From the NCBI RefSeq assembly GCF_036492835.1, contig NZ_AP025314.1:1984001-2048000 (forward strand): a stretch of 64,000 nt of DNA. The letters are read 5' to 3'. Shown here piece after piece: positions 28,384 to 36,721 of the stretch (the stretch's first letter is position 1; each line of letters opens with the position of its first letter). Source of the DNA: Fulvitalea axinellae. GTDB lineage: Bacteria > Bacteroidota > Bacteroidia > Cytophagales > Cyclobacteriaceae. The translations under genes were made by a program, and so were the position numbers. Below the pieces are notes generated by a model. The model saw only the letters and a program-made list of their open reading frames with translations. It searched no databases and was not told the origin of the DNA.

Positions 28384-28406
28384 CCGGCGAGCGTTATGCT
28401 CGTCGG
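28384..28406 (+). other. Intercistronic hairpin in the MoxR operon
   Basis: Nine-bp stem CCGGCGAGC / GCTCGTCGG (one G-T pair) with a 5-nt loop in the 84-base gap between the DUF4175-like gene and the next. No T-run follows, so processing or mRNA stabilisation is more likely than termination. Confidence 0.4.
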
Positions 28407-28420
28407 AATCAATTAACTTA

Positions 28421-30676
28421 ATGAAGCTTTTGATAATGGAAATAACCTTCGAGCCTTATTTTTCGCCGTACCTGATCATTTTGGTCGCTGTTCTCAGCTG
28501 GGCGGTGTCGTTTCTTTTGGTACGAAAAAAGTTCAAAGGAAGAAAATGGTACAACAAACTGTCAGTCATTCTTTTGAGGACATCGGCGGTGTTTGCTTTG
28601 GCTTGGATACTTATGAATCCCGTGCGCAGGCAGGAGCTTTCGACTTCTGAAGAACCGTTGAAGAATATCGTTTTGATTGACCAGTCCAAGAGTATGGGAA
28701 TCGAAACGCCCGTTTCCAGATTCAAGCAATTGAAGTCTGATGTAAAAGACCTTTCCGAAAGCGTTAGAACAAGCCCGAACACATTGTGGTTCGGCTTTGG
28801 AAACAAGGTCCGTAGGTTGCCTAACGTCGATTCGGTAGCTCACCTGGAATGTTCCGACGGAAAAAGCGACTTGAGCAAAGCGATAGTTTCGGCGGTGTCG
28901 CAAGTGGGAAAGGACCGTGTGGGGAACCTTGTGCTGTGCACGGACGGACGGCTGACTGACAAACCCCGATTGAGAAAAGCTTTGGACTTAGCGGTGAAAT
29001 CGGGAATTAAGGTTTCGGCTTTTGGTTATGGAAAACCTGAATCCGTCCGAAACTTGGCGGTCAAGAACTGTGTTGTTCGGCGTTTTGTGCGTCCCGGAGT
29101 TATGGTTCCGATGAAGGTAGTTGTGGAACAGCGGGGAATGGGGAGTCGACGGGTAGAGGTTTTGTTAAAAGACAAAAAAGGAAAAATTCTCGACCGTAAG
29201 GCACAAGTCATGAACCAAGGCGAAAGCATTATTGATCTCAAATATTATTCGAGTTATGATTTGCAGGATCTGACGGTGGAAATCCCATTGGCCAAAGACG
29301 AGCTTTTGGCCGAAGACAACAAACTCGATTTCAAGGTAAAAGTTGACGATCCGAAAATTAAGGTTCTTTATCTGGAAGGGACCCGAGGGTATTACCCCAG
29401 AACAAGGCGCGGAGGAAGCTGGGAAGCGTTTAATTTTATTTACCAGGCCTGCGTTGCTACGGGCAAAATCGATATTACGCCTTATGTCGTAAATTTTCAG
29501 CGCGCTGTGGGTGGCCAGGTTTATAATGTTTTCACAAAGAAAAAAGGCTATCCGAAAACCAAAGAGGAATTGTTGAAATACGATGTCGTGATTATTTCTG
29601 ATATCAACAGGTCCATTTTTAACGATAACCAATTGAAATGGACTCGGGAATTAGTGGAAAAACACGGTGGCGGATTCTGTATGATTGGTGGCAACACGAG
29701 TTTCGGCTCGGGCGGTTGGGACAAAACAGTTCTCGAAAAAGTTATTCCCGTGGATATGTCGAATTTCGGCAGAGGAATGGCCCAAAGGCGAATAAACGTA
29801 AAGATTCCCGAAAAAAGCCTTAACCATCCGATATGGCGGATAGATCCAAATGTGGAAAGAAACAAGGCGATTATATTAAGGCATCCAGTGTTCTCGGGAA
29901 CAAATGTTATAAACAAAGCCAAACCCGCCGCTACCGTTCTGGCTTTTTCCCCGAACTATAGAAATATGCCGCTTATCGCCGTTCAGCCTTATGGCAAGGG
30001 CCGTTCCATGGCTTTTATGTCCGACGCGGCCGGCGGTTGGGGTGAGGGCTACCAAAACGGCTGGGGCGAAACTCCTTCGGACAATAATTATTATCGACGA
30101 TTCTGGGTGAACACGGTAAATTGGCTGGCTGAAAACAAGATAGAAGCCAAACGGACGAAAATGTACGCTTCTACGGAATCGGTGACTTATAATATTGGCG
30201 AATTGGCTAGAGTCACGGCGAATCTGAAAGCGGGATTCGAGGCGGACCGGGTCACGGCCGAATGGATGGGCAAGAAATCGTCGTCGGTAAAAATGGCCAA
30301 AAACGAAGACGGCTATTATTCCGCTGATTTGAAAGTGGGTGGAGGAAAATTGAAGCGAAAAATTTTGGTAAAAGCCTACAAAGACGGCGAAGTGGAAGCC
30401 ACCGACACGCTGTCGGTAAAGACTTTCGCCTTGAGTATGGAGATTCTGGAGCCTGATCCCGACTTCGAATCATTGGCGCTTTTGGTGGAGCAAACGGGCG
30501 GAGACGTTATCAACAATAGCGAAGATATGGACAAAGTGCTGGGGAAAGTCGTCAAGAAAAATCTCGAAAGCAAGCTCGAATTTCGGGTGCCGGTTTGGGA
30601 CAAGTGGTTCTTGTTGCTTTTTTTGCTTCTTGCTTTAGGCGGGGAATGGTTGGTGATGAAATACACGGCTCCCTAA
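28421..30676 (+). CDS. VWA protein with glutamine-amidotransferase-like domain
   Basis: 751 residues. Two N-terminal membrane spans (PYLIILVAVLSWAVSFLLV; LLRTSAVFALAWILM) and one C-terminal span (WFLLLFLLLALGGEWLVM). A VWA domain carries LIDQSKSMG, an intact DxSxS MIDAS, and VLCTDGRL. Residues about 300-560 form a class-I-glutamine-amidotransferase-like (DUF1355-type) domain: VLYLEGTRGYYPR, VVIISDINRS and HGGGFCMIGGNTSFGSGGW. True amidotransferases use a Cys-His-Glu triad; I do not see a convincing one, so this domain is probably binding rather than catalytic. It is the last gene of the operon; an alternative start is ATG 28436. This type of protein is recurrent at the end of MoxR-DUF58-BatA operons. 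Confidence 0.85.
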   Translation: MKLLIMEITFEPYFSPYLIILVAVLSWAVSFLLVRKKFKGRKWYNKLSVILLRTSAVFALAWILMNPVRRQELSTSEEPLKNIVLIDQSKSMGIETPVSRFKQLKSDVKDLSESVRTSPNTLWFGFGNKVRRLPNVDSVAHLECSDGKSDLSKAIVSAVSQVGKDRVGNLVLCTDGRLTDKPRLRKALDLAVKSGIKVSAFGYGKPESVRNLAVKNCVVRRFVRPGVMVPMKVVVEQRGMGSRRVEVLLKDKKGKILDRKAQVMNQGESIIDLKYYSSYDLQDLTVEIPLAKDELLAEDNKLDFKVKVDDPKIKVLYLEGTRGYYPRTRRGGSWEAFNFIYQACVATGKIDITPYVVNFQRAVGGQVYNVFTKKKGYPKTKEELLKYDVVIISDINRSIFNDNQLKWTRELVEKHGGGFCMIGGNTSFGSGGWDKTVLEKVIPVDMSNFGRGMAQRRINVKIPEKSLNHPIWRIDPNVERNKAIILRHPVFSGTNVINKAKPAATVLAFSPNYRNMPLIAVQPYGKGRSMAFMSDAAGGWGEGYQNGWGETPSDNNYYRRFWVNTVNWLAENKIEAKRTKMYASTESVTYNIGELARVTANLKAGFEADRVTAEWMGKKSSSVKMAKNEDGYYSADLKVGGGKLKRKILVKAYKDGEVEATDTLSVKTFALSMEILEPDPDFESLALLVEQTGGDVINNSEDMDKVLGKVVKKNLESKLEFRVPVWDKWFLLLFLLLALGGEWLVMKYTAP

Positions 30677-30824
30677 GGCCATTTAAAACTCGATTATTTG
30701 TGACGATTAGGATAGATTTATTCTTCTGAAAAAAGTATTTTGTTGTTCGAAACTTGACATGCTGATTTAATTGTTCGGCAACATTTGAAACTGACCGTAA
30801 TTTTTGAACCAATTCTTTTTGACG

Positions 30825-31505
30825 ATGAAGATCACATATCTCGGGCATTCGTCCTTTCATATCGAAACCCAAGGCGTAAACATTATCCTCGACCCGTTTA
30901 TCTCGCCGAATCCGCTGGCTAAGGATATTGATATAGCAAAAATCAAGGCTGACTATATTCTCCTTTCGCATGGTCATGAGGATCATATTTATGACGTGGA
31001 GGCCATCGTTAGCAATAACCTGGAAGCGATTGTGGTGGCCAATTACGAAATCGTTTCCTATTTCGGGAAAAAAGGGATTCCCGGTCACCCGATGAATACC
31101 GGCGGAACAAAAGAATTTCCGTTTGGAAGCGTTAGAATGGAGAATGCCCTGCATTCCAGTAGTTTTCCCGACGGGTCATATGCCGGTTGTCCAGCGGGTT
31201 TTACCCTGCGAATCGAAGACAAAACCCTTTACTATGCTGGCGACACGGACGTATTCGGCGATATGAAGATGATCGGCGAAAGAAACCCGATCGACTTGGC
31301 TTTCCTCCCGATAGGCGACAATTTTACGATGGGAATTGACGGCGCATTGCAAGCCGCCGATCTGCTGGGCGTCGATAAGTTTGTCGGAATGCACTTTGAC
31401 ACGTTCCCGCCCATTGCCGTGGATGCCGAAAAAACCGCCGGGGCCGCTTTAAAAGCTCAAAAAGAGTTATTACTTTTAGGTGTTGGGCATAGTTTGAATC
31501 TCTAA
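30825..31505 (+). CDS. UPF0173 metal-dependent hydrolase (metallo-beta-lactamase fold)
   Basis: 226 residues of the metallo-beta-lactamase fold. It begins MKITYLGHSSFHIETQG, then IILDPFISPNPLA, the metal-binding loop LSHGHEDHIYDV (HxHxDH), a histidine in NALHSSSFPDG, YYAGDTDVFGDM (Asp ligand) and GMHFDTFPP (final His). This is the YtkL/UPF0173 family, of unknown substrate. The ATG at 30825 matches the family's opening; a longer in-frame reading from 30804 adds seven non-conserved residues. It lies 9 bases ahead of parA and is probably transcribed with it. Confidence 0.9.
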   Translation: MKITYLGHSSFHIETQGVNIILDPFISPNPLAKDIDIAKIKADYILLSHGHEDHIYDVEAIVSNNLEAIVVANYEIVSYFGKKGIPGHPMNTGGTKEFPFGSVRMENALHSSSFPDGSYAGCPAGFTLRIEDKTLYYAGDTDVFGDMKMIGERNPIDLAFLPIGDNFTMGIDGALQAADLLGVDKFVGMHFDTFPPIAVDAEKTAGAALKAQKELLLLGVGHSLNL

Positions 31506-31514
31506 AGACGCAAC

Positions 31515-32291
31515 ATGGGTAAAATCATCGCGATCGCGAACCAGAAAGGAGGAGTGGGTAAGACCACTACGGCGATCAACTTGGCGGCCAGTCTGGCTGC
31601 GCTTGAGTACAAGACGCTTATCGTGGACGCTGACCCGCAGGCGAATACCACTTCGGGCATAGGATTTAACCCGAAAGAGATCGAATACAGCGTATACGAA
31701 TGCATGCTTGGCGAGGCGAAAGTTGAGGACTGCGTTCATGATACGGTCATTGATTACCTGTACCTGTTGCCTTCCCATATCAACTTGGTCGGTGCCGAAG
31801 TGGAGATGGTCAATCTGGAAAGCCGTGAGGAAAAAATGCGCGAGGCCTTGGCGTCGATCAAGGACGAGTACGATTTTATCGTAATCGACTGCTCGCCGTC
31901 TTTGGGCTTGATTACCATCAATTCCCTTACAGCCGCTGATTCGGTTATCATTCCCGTCCAGTGCGAGTATTTTGCGTTGGAAGGACTCGGCAAGTTGCTG
32001 AATACGATCAAAATCATACAGACGCGCCTGAATACCAATTTGCAGATCGAAGGCATTTTGCTTACCATGTACGACGTACGCTTACGGCTGTCAAATCAGG
32101 TGGTGGAAGACGTTAGTATGCACTTCAAACATCTTGTGTTCAACAATATAATTCCAAGGAATATCAGGTTGGGCGAATCGCCGAGCTTCGGGCTTCCCGC
32201 TTTGGCGCACGACGCTAACAGCAAAGGGGCGATCAGCTACCTGAACCTGGCCAAGGAGATTTTGGAAAAGAATAATATCGCGGTGCCTTAA
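31515..32291 (+). CDS. parA: Chromosome-partitioning ATPase ParA
   Basis: 258 residues of the ParA/Soj type without an N-terminal DNA-binding extension, as in chromosomal ParA. Deviant Walker A KGGVGKTT at residues 11-18 with the signature lysine, Walker A' [10 protein letters not shown] near 40 and Walker [12 protein letters not shown] near 120. ParA forms ATP-dependent nucleoid-bound dimers that move ParB-parS complexes. parB follows 222 bases later behind its own candidate promoter. Confidence 0.97.
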   Translation: MGKIIAIANQKGGVGKTTTAINLAASLAALEYKTLIVDADPQANTTSGIGFNPKEIEYSVYECMLGEAKVEDCVHDTVIDYLYLLPSHINLVGAEVEMVNLESREEKMREALASIKDEYDFIVIDCSPSLGLITINSLTAADSVIIPVQCEYFALEGLGKLLNTIKIIQTRLNTNLQIEGILLTMYDVRLRLSNQVVEDVSMHFKHLVFNNIIPRNIRLGESPSFGLPALAHDANSKGAISYLNLAKEILEKNNIAVP

Positions 32292-32369
32292 CCCGGGCTT
32301 TAGCCGCGTTGGCGTAGGTGCTTTGGAGGGGACGGACCTTTCCTGCCAATGCGTCAATTCAAATTTTTC

Positions 32370-32401
32370 TTGTTTCTCTGTCGTAATCGTCCTTATTTTT
32401 G
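32370..32401 (+). promoter_or_regulatory. Candidate promoter for parB
   Basis: TTG (32370-32372), 21 nt, TATTTTTG (32394-32401): a good Bacteroidota consensus match in the parA-parB gap. It implies a leader of about 108 nt for parB. Confidence 0.5.
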
Positions 32402-32513
32402 CGTCCCGTTTTGAATTTCCCGATTCTGGATGAGGCATAAGCCTTTCTGATTCGGGTGTTTGACGTGCGGCCAAGATTGAGGACAGGAGACTGACATAAA
32501 AATCAAGCATTGA

Positions 32514-33410
32514 ATGAGTCATAAAGGTAAGAGGAACGCGTTGGGGAGGGGACTAGGTGCTTTGTTGGAAGATTCGGCAAATGCGCAAAACGATATCGGC
32601 GAAATGGCCGCTGTCGGAGGAATCAGCGAAGTTTCGCTGGACAATATAGAGGTGAATCCGTTCCAGCCCCGTACGGATTTCGATAAAGACGCCCTGAACG
32701 AGTTGGCCGAGTCTATTAAGACCCAAGGCATTATCCAGCCGATCACTCTTAGACGGATTGAGGCGAACAGATATCAGATTATTTCCGGAGAACGGAGAGT
32801 GCAAGCCTCAAGGCTGGCTGGTCTGACTTCGATTCCCGCTTTTCTGCGTAAGGCGAACGACCAGGAGATGCTGGAGTTGGCGCTTATCGAGAATATCCAG
32901 CGCGAGGACCTCAACTCAATAGAGATTGCCCTGACTTACCAGCGCCTAATTTCCGAATGCGGACTCAAGCAGGAGGAACTCGGCGAGCGGGTAGGTAAAA
33001 ACAGAAGTACGGTAAACAACTATATGCGTTTGCTGAAGCTTCCGCCCGAAATTCAGGCGGCGCTTCGCGACAAGAAGATCTCAATGGGCCATGCCCGTGC
33101 GATTATCAATATCGATAACGTAGACCTTCAGCTCACGATCTTCAAAAAGATCCTTTCCGAAGACCTTTCGGTCCGTAAAGTTGAGAAATTGGTCAGGGAA
33201 CTCGTTTCGGGTGGAACCGCAAGGCCTGCCCAAAAGCTCGATCCCGAAAAACAATATCACATTCAGCGCCTACAGCAAAAGCTGACTTCTCACTTTGGCA
33301 CAAAAGTTACTGTCAAGACAAACAGTGAGAACAAAGGCGATATCCGGATTCCGTTCCTGTCCGCTGAGGATTTTAACCGAATTCTGGAATTGCTGAATAT
33401 TAACTCCTGA
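32514..33410 (+). CDS. parB: Chromosome-partitioning protein ParB (CTPase clamp)
   Basis: 298 residues. The N-terminal ParB/Srx CTP-binding domain contains NPFQPRTDFDKDALNELA, QPITLRR and SGERRVQASRLAGL; the consensus in that box is GERRxRA, so the second arginine is a glutamine here. ALIENIQREDLNSIE and a helix-turn-helix (GERVGKNRSTVNNYMRLLKLP, then KKISMGHARAII) bind parS, and a C-terminal dimerisation domain closes the chain. ParB loads at parS near the origin and spreads as a CTP-dependent clamp. Its stop codon overlaps the ATG of the DUF5683 gene (TGATG), so translation is coupled. No good parS site was found in the window. Confidence 0.96.
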   Translation: MSHKGKRNALGRGLGALLEDSANAQNDIGEMAAVGGISEVSLDNIEVNPFQPRTDFDKDALNELAESIKTQGIIQPITLRRIEANRYQIISGERRVQASRLAGLTSIPAFLRKANDQEMLELALIENIQREDLNSIEIALTYQRLISECGLKQEELGERVGKNRSTVNNYMRLLKLPPEIQAALRDKKISMGHARAIINIDNVDLQLTIFKKILSEDLSVRKVEKLVRELVSGGTARPAQKLDPEKQYHIQRLQQKLTSHFGTKVTVKTNSENKGDIRIPFLSAEDFNRILELLNINS

Positions 33411-33994
33411 TGATGAGAAAAAGGTTGTTGTTGGTGCTGGGCGTAATGGTGTTGTTGACGGTGGAGGCGTACGCCCAAAAGAAAAAAAGCCCGGAAACCG
33501 AAAAGGAAAAACAGGAACTCAAGGACTATACTCCCGAAGAGTTGGACGAGTTGCGGAGAATACCGGGTCGTGCGGCGCTTTATTCGGCTGTGTTGCCGGG
33601 CTTGGGGCAGGCGTATAACAAGAAGTTCTGGAAAATACCGATTATCTACGCCGGAGGGGCTGTTTTCGGGTATTTCATCGGCTACAACGACCTTTTTTAT
33701 CAGAGGGCTAGAAACGCCCTTTTCCAAGAGCGTTATTACGGGGAAAATGACCTGAACCCTAACCTGAGCGAACAACAGCTTGAAAACCTGACCAACAGGT
33801 ATAGGCGTAACAGGGATTATATGATTATTTTCTCCGTATTGTGGTATAGCGCCAATATCATCGACGCATATGTCGATGCCCACCTCAGGGATTTTGACGT
33901 CAGTAAAAACCTTAGTCTCAAGATAGCTCCGACACTCGAGTATACGGCTAATAACCAAGCTTTTATCGGTGCGGGCATACAATTAAAATTTTGA
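33410..33994 (+). CDS. DUF5683-domain membrane protein
   Basis: 194 residues with a signal-peptide-like N-terminus (LLLVLGVMVLLTVEAYAQ) and the DUF5683 core RAALYSAVLPGLGQAYNKKFWKIP, followed by IYAGGAVFGYFIGYND and a later hydrophobic segment MIIFSVLWYSANIIDAYVDAH. The SAVLPGLGQAYN box is the family signature. The function is unknown. The parB-DUF5683-dapB-lepB order is a recurrent Bacteroidota gene cluster (from memory). It overlaps parB by one base and its end is within 9 bases of the dapB start. Confidence 0.85.
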   Translation: MMRKRLLLVLGVMVLLTVEAYAQKKKSPETEKEKQELKDYTPEELDELRRIPGRAALYSAVLPGLGQAYNKKFWKIPIIYAGGAVFGYFIGYNDLFYQRARNALFQERYYGENDLNPNLSEQQLENLTNRYRRNRDYMIIFSVLWYSANIIDAYVDAHLRDFDVSKNLSLKIAPTLEYTANNQAFIGAGIQLKF

Positions 33995-34002
33995 AGAACA
34001 AC

Positions 34003-34719
34003 ATGAGAATTCTCCTTTTAGGGTATGGAAAGATGGGGCGCTCGATTGAAAGCATAGCGCTCGGAAGAGGACACGAGATTGTAGGTAAAATCGATATGAA
34101 CAATGCGGGCGACTTGGATTCGCTCGACGCTTCAAAAGTGGATGTCGCTATTGAGTTTTCGCAACCTGACGCAGCCTTCGGTAATATCTCAAAATGCTTG
34201 GAAAAGGGAATTCCGGTGGTTTCCGGAACGACTGGCTGGTTGGATAAAAAACCGGAAATCGAGAAGCTGTGCAAAAAGAAAGGCGGCGCTTTTTTCTACG
34301 CTTCGAACTTTAGCATCGGCGTAAATATCTTTTTTAAAGTGAACGCTTTCTTGGCCAAGATGATGGACGCTTATCCAGAGTACGACGTAAAAGTTGACGA
34401 AATCCATCATACGGAAAAGAAAGACGCCCCAAGTGGTACGGCGATTACTTTGGCCGAAGGGGTGATAGACAATATGGTGCGAAAGCAGTACTGGCAAAAT
34501 GAAAACGTGGATAAGGACGAAGCGTTGAGCATATTGTCATACCGCGAGCCTGACGTGCCGGGAACGCATACCGTAACTTATCATTCCGAAATTGACGATA
34601 TTGTAATCCACCACGCGGCGCATACCCGTAAAGGTTTTGCCTTGGGCGCTGTTTTGGTAGGGGAATGGTTACCGGCCCAAAAGGGAGTAAAAACCATGGA
34701 CGACTTCTTGAAACTTTAA
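34003..34719 (+). CDS. dapB: 4-hydroxy-tetrahydrodipicolinate reductase
   Basis: 238 residues. Dinucleotide-binding GYGKMG at residues 7-12, SGTTGW with the following segment near 75-80, FSIGVNIFF, and the substrate and catalytic loop EIHHTEKKDAPSGTA near 132-146 with the catalytic His-His and Lys. It reduces dihydrodipicolinate precursors with NAD(P)H in lysine and meso-diaminopimelate synthesis, feeding peptidoglycan. The ATG at 34003 gives the canonical MRILLLGYG start; an in-frame TTG at 33991 overlaps the previous gene and is unlikely. Confidence 0.96.
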   Translation: MRILLLGYGKMGRSIESIALGRGHEIVGKIDMNNAGDLDSLDASKVDVAIEFSQPDAAFGNISKCLEKGIPVVSGTTGWLDKKPEIEKLCKKKGGAFFYASNFSIGVNIFFKVNAFLAKMMDAYPEYDVKVDEIHHTEKKDAPSGTAITLAEGVIDNMVRKQYWQNENVDKDEALSILSYREPDVPGTHTVTYHSEIDDIVIHHAAHTRKGFALGAVLVGEWLPAQKGVKTMDDFLKL

Positions 34720-34809
34720 TCCGCGGGCATAAGGTTTTTGGCGCTGGTCAAACAGATGGCCCATTTATCATTTGCCGGAAGGATTCAAAAGCATTTTTGG
34801 TTATATTAC

Positions 34810-34833
34810 CGCCCGGTGAATCCGGGCGTTTTT
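34810..34833 (+). terminator. Intrinsic terminator after dapB
   Basis: Stem CGCCCGG / CCGGGCG with a 5-nt loop, followed by five T. It separates dapB from lepB, so lepB needs its own promoter or readthrough. Confidence 0.85.
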
Positions 34834-34953
34834 GTATACGGCGCTCGCTAATCCGCATCATTGTCTTTTTTTGTCAAAGCCTGATAGGTTTTGTGCGAGA
34901 TGATGGACATGTGCGGGTTCTTAAAGAGCTATAAACGAAATCATTATAAAGGA

Positions 34954-36078
34954 ATGGCATTTATTCAGAAAAAGAAAGAACGGGAAGAGGACGGTAAGAA
35001 GAAAAAGTCGGCTTTTCGCGAATGGGTCGACGCCGTGGCTTTTGCCGTAGTTGCGGCTACGATTATCAGGTGGTTGCTTTTGGAGGCCTTTACCATACCG
35101 ACTCCTTCCATGGAAGGCACCCTCCTGGTTAACGACTTTTTGTTTGTGAGCAAGATTCACTACGGCCCAAGGACGCCCAAAACGCCATTGCAAGTTCCTT
35201 TGACTCACCAAAAAATTTGGGGAACGGATGTTCCGTCTTACCTTGACTGGTTGGAATTGCCGTCTTATCGCTTGCCGGGCCTTAGCGAAGTGAAACGTGA
35301 TGACGTGGTGGTTTTCAATTTCATGAACGAATTCCAGTACCCGACCGATCTGAAAACGAACTATATCAAGCGCTGTGTCGGTATGCCGAACGACGTGATA
35401 GAGGTTCGTGACAAGCAGGTTTATGTTGACGGTAAGAAAGCTAAGAATCCGGAGCATATGCAGTTTTTGTATATTATAGATACAAAACAGCAGTTGAGCG
35501 AAAGGATCGTTGAGCAATATTCTCTTGAGCGTCAATTGGCGGAAGCGGGATCCCGTCCATATCAAGTGGTGGGTCAGCAATATAGATATTATCTGCATTT
35601 GGAGCCGGGGGTAGCCAAGAAGCTTGAAGCCTTGTCTTTTGTGACCAAGGTAACAAGGCGAGATGTGCAAAAAGGCAGGTCTGTAAGTAATATTTTCCCT
35701 TCTGCTGAATTAGGGTGGAATCAAGACTGGTACGGGCCGATTAAAATTCCCGCCGAAGGCATGATAATCCAGCTTAGCAAGGAGAATCTGATTAAGTACG
35801 GTTCGACTATCGTGAACTTTGAGGGACTTGAGAATCCTGAGCTGAAAGAAGGTAAACTCTTTATCGCCGGCAAACCAGTGGACAGCTATACGTTTACCCA
35901 GAATTATTACTTTATGATGGGTGATAACCGCGATAATTCACTGGATTCTCGTTTTGAGGGATTTGTGCCCGCAGATCACGTGGTTGGAAAAGCCCTTTTT
36001 ATCTGGCTTTCGGTTAATAATTATGGCGGATTAGGAGACAGGATACGCTGGAGCCGAATTTTCAGCGGTATCGACTGA
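34954..36078 (+). CDS. lepB: Signal peptidase I
   Basis: 374 residues. A charged cytoplasmic N-terminus leads into one membrane anchor (AVAFAVVAATIIRWLLLEAF), then the catalytic serine in TIPTPSMEGTLLV, the general-base lysine in YIKRCVGMPND, and the C-terminal box GDNRDNSLDSRF: a complete S26 Ser-Lys dyad. About 150 residues lie between the lysine box and the GDNRDNS box, an insertion seen in large Bacteroidota-type LepB proteins. It cleaves Sec signal peptides, including those of the many T9SS and periplasmic proteins of this window. The ATG at 34954 gives MAFIQKKKERE; longer readings lie across the leader. A strong terminator follows. Confidence 0.95.
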   Translation: MAFIQKKKEREEDGKKKKSAFREWVDAVAFAVVAATIIRWLLLEAFTIPTPSMEGTLLVNDFLFVSKIHYGPRTPKTPLQVPLTHQKIWGTDVPSYLDWLELPSYRLPGLSEVKRDDVVVFNFMNEFQYPTDLKTNYIKRCVGMPNDVIEVRDKQVYVDGKKAKNPEHMQFLYIIDTKQQLSERIVEQYSLERQLAEAGSRPYQVVGQQYRYYLHLEPGVAKKLEALSFVTKVTRRDVQKGRSVSNIFPSAELGWNQDWYGPIKIPAEGMIIQLSKENLIKYGSTIVNFEGLENPELKEGKLFIAGKPVDSYTFTQNYYFMMGDNRDNSLDSRFEGFVPADHVVGKALFIWLSVNNYGGLGDRIRWSRIFSGID

Positions 36079-36104
36079 TAAACTAATCTTCGGTTTTTGT
36101 TAAG

Positions 36105-36146
36105 AAGAGCCAGAAACATTACTTCGTTGAAATGTTTCTGGCTCTT
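36105..36146 (+). terminator. Very long perfect intrinsic terminator after lepB
   Basis: Sixteen-bp perfect stem (36105-36120 with 36131-36146, beginning AAGAGCCAGAAAC) with a 10-nt loop, then T-rich sequence. Confidence 0.88.
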
Positions 36147-36266
36147 TATTTTTTGATATCATGCTTGATGATTTTCTTTTTAGTGTATATTGGCACTTGT
36201 CTTGTATTTTTTTTGACATTAAGCTGATTGAGTAATTTCTTGATTAATTCACTAAGTGCCCAAGCT

Positions 36267-36653
36267 ATGTTCACAAAAATTACAGAGGGTGTAAAAGTTA
36301 GCGTTGATACCGAGTTTCAGGCTTCGTATTCTGATCCCGCACAGTCTCACTTTGTTTTCACATATAAGGTACGTATAGAGAATCTTAGCTCGTATACGGT
36401 TCAGTTACTGACAAGAAACTGGAATATCCAGGACTCCTTCGCTCCAAAGCGTAATATCTCAGGAGAAGGAGTGGTGGGCGTAAAACCGATTATCGAGCCG
36501 GGAGATAGCCACGAATATGTTTCGGGCTGTAATCTCTTGTCTGAACTGGGAAAAATGTGCGGATCTTATACGTTTGAGAGAATCCTTAACGGTGAGAAAT
36601 TCTTTGTAAGTATTCCCGAATTTGTGCTCTGCGTTCCTTATCGTTTGAACTGA
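36267..36653 (+). CDS. apaG: ApaG-family protein
   Basis: 128 residues, the usual ApaG length, with the fibronectin-III-like beta sandwich pattern: VKVSVDTEFQAS, HFVFTYKVRIENLS, VQLLTRNWNIQDSF, GEGVVGVKPIIEPGDSHEYVSG and the ending PEFVLCVPYRLN. In Enterobacteria ApaG is linked to Co2+/Mg2+ tolerance, but its biochemical role is not settled. The ATG at 36267 matches the family's start; an upstream in-frame reading from 36228 adds 13 residues without similarity. Monocistronic between two terminator-like regions. Confidence 0.92.
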   Translation: MFTKITEGVKVSVDTEFQASYSDPAQSHFVFTYKVRIENLSSYTVQLLTRNWNIQDSFAPKRNISGEGVVGVKPIIEPGDSHEYVSGCNLLSELGKMCGSYTFERILNGEKFFVSIPEFVLCVPYRLN

Positions 36654-36721
36654 CGGATTTTTTTTTCAGATCCTTTTATGATCTTTGTGGCAAGTACCTT
36701 TAACTAAAGACTTGTCATTTT

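Noticed and set aside
34665..34934. Small plus-strand frame between dapB and lepB
   Set aside because: It begins inside dapB and reads through the dapB terminator; the product has no recognisable features.
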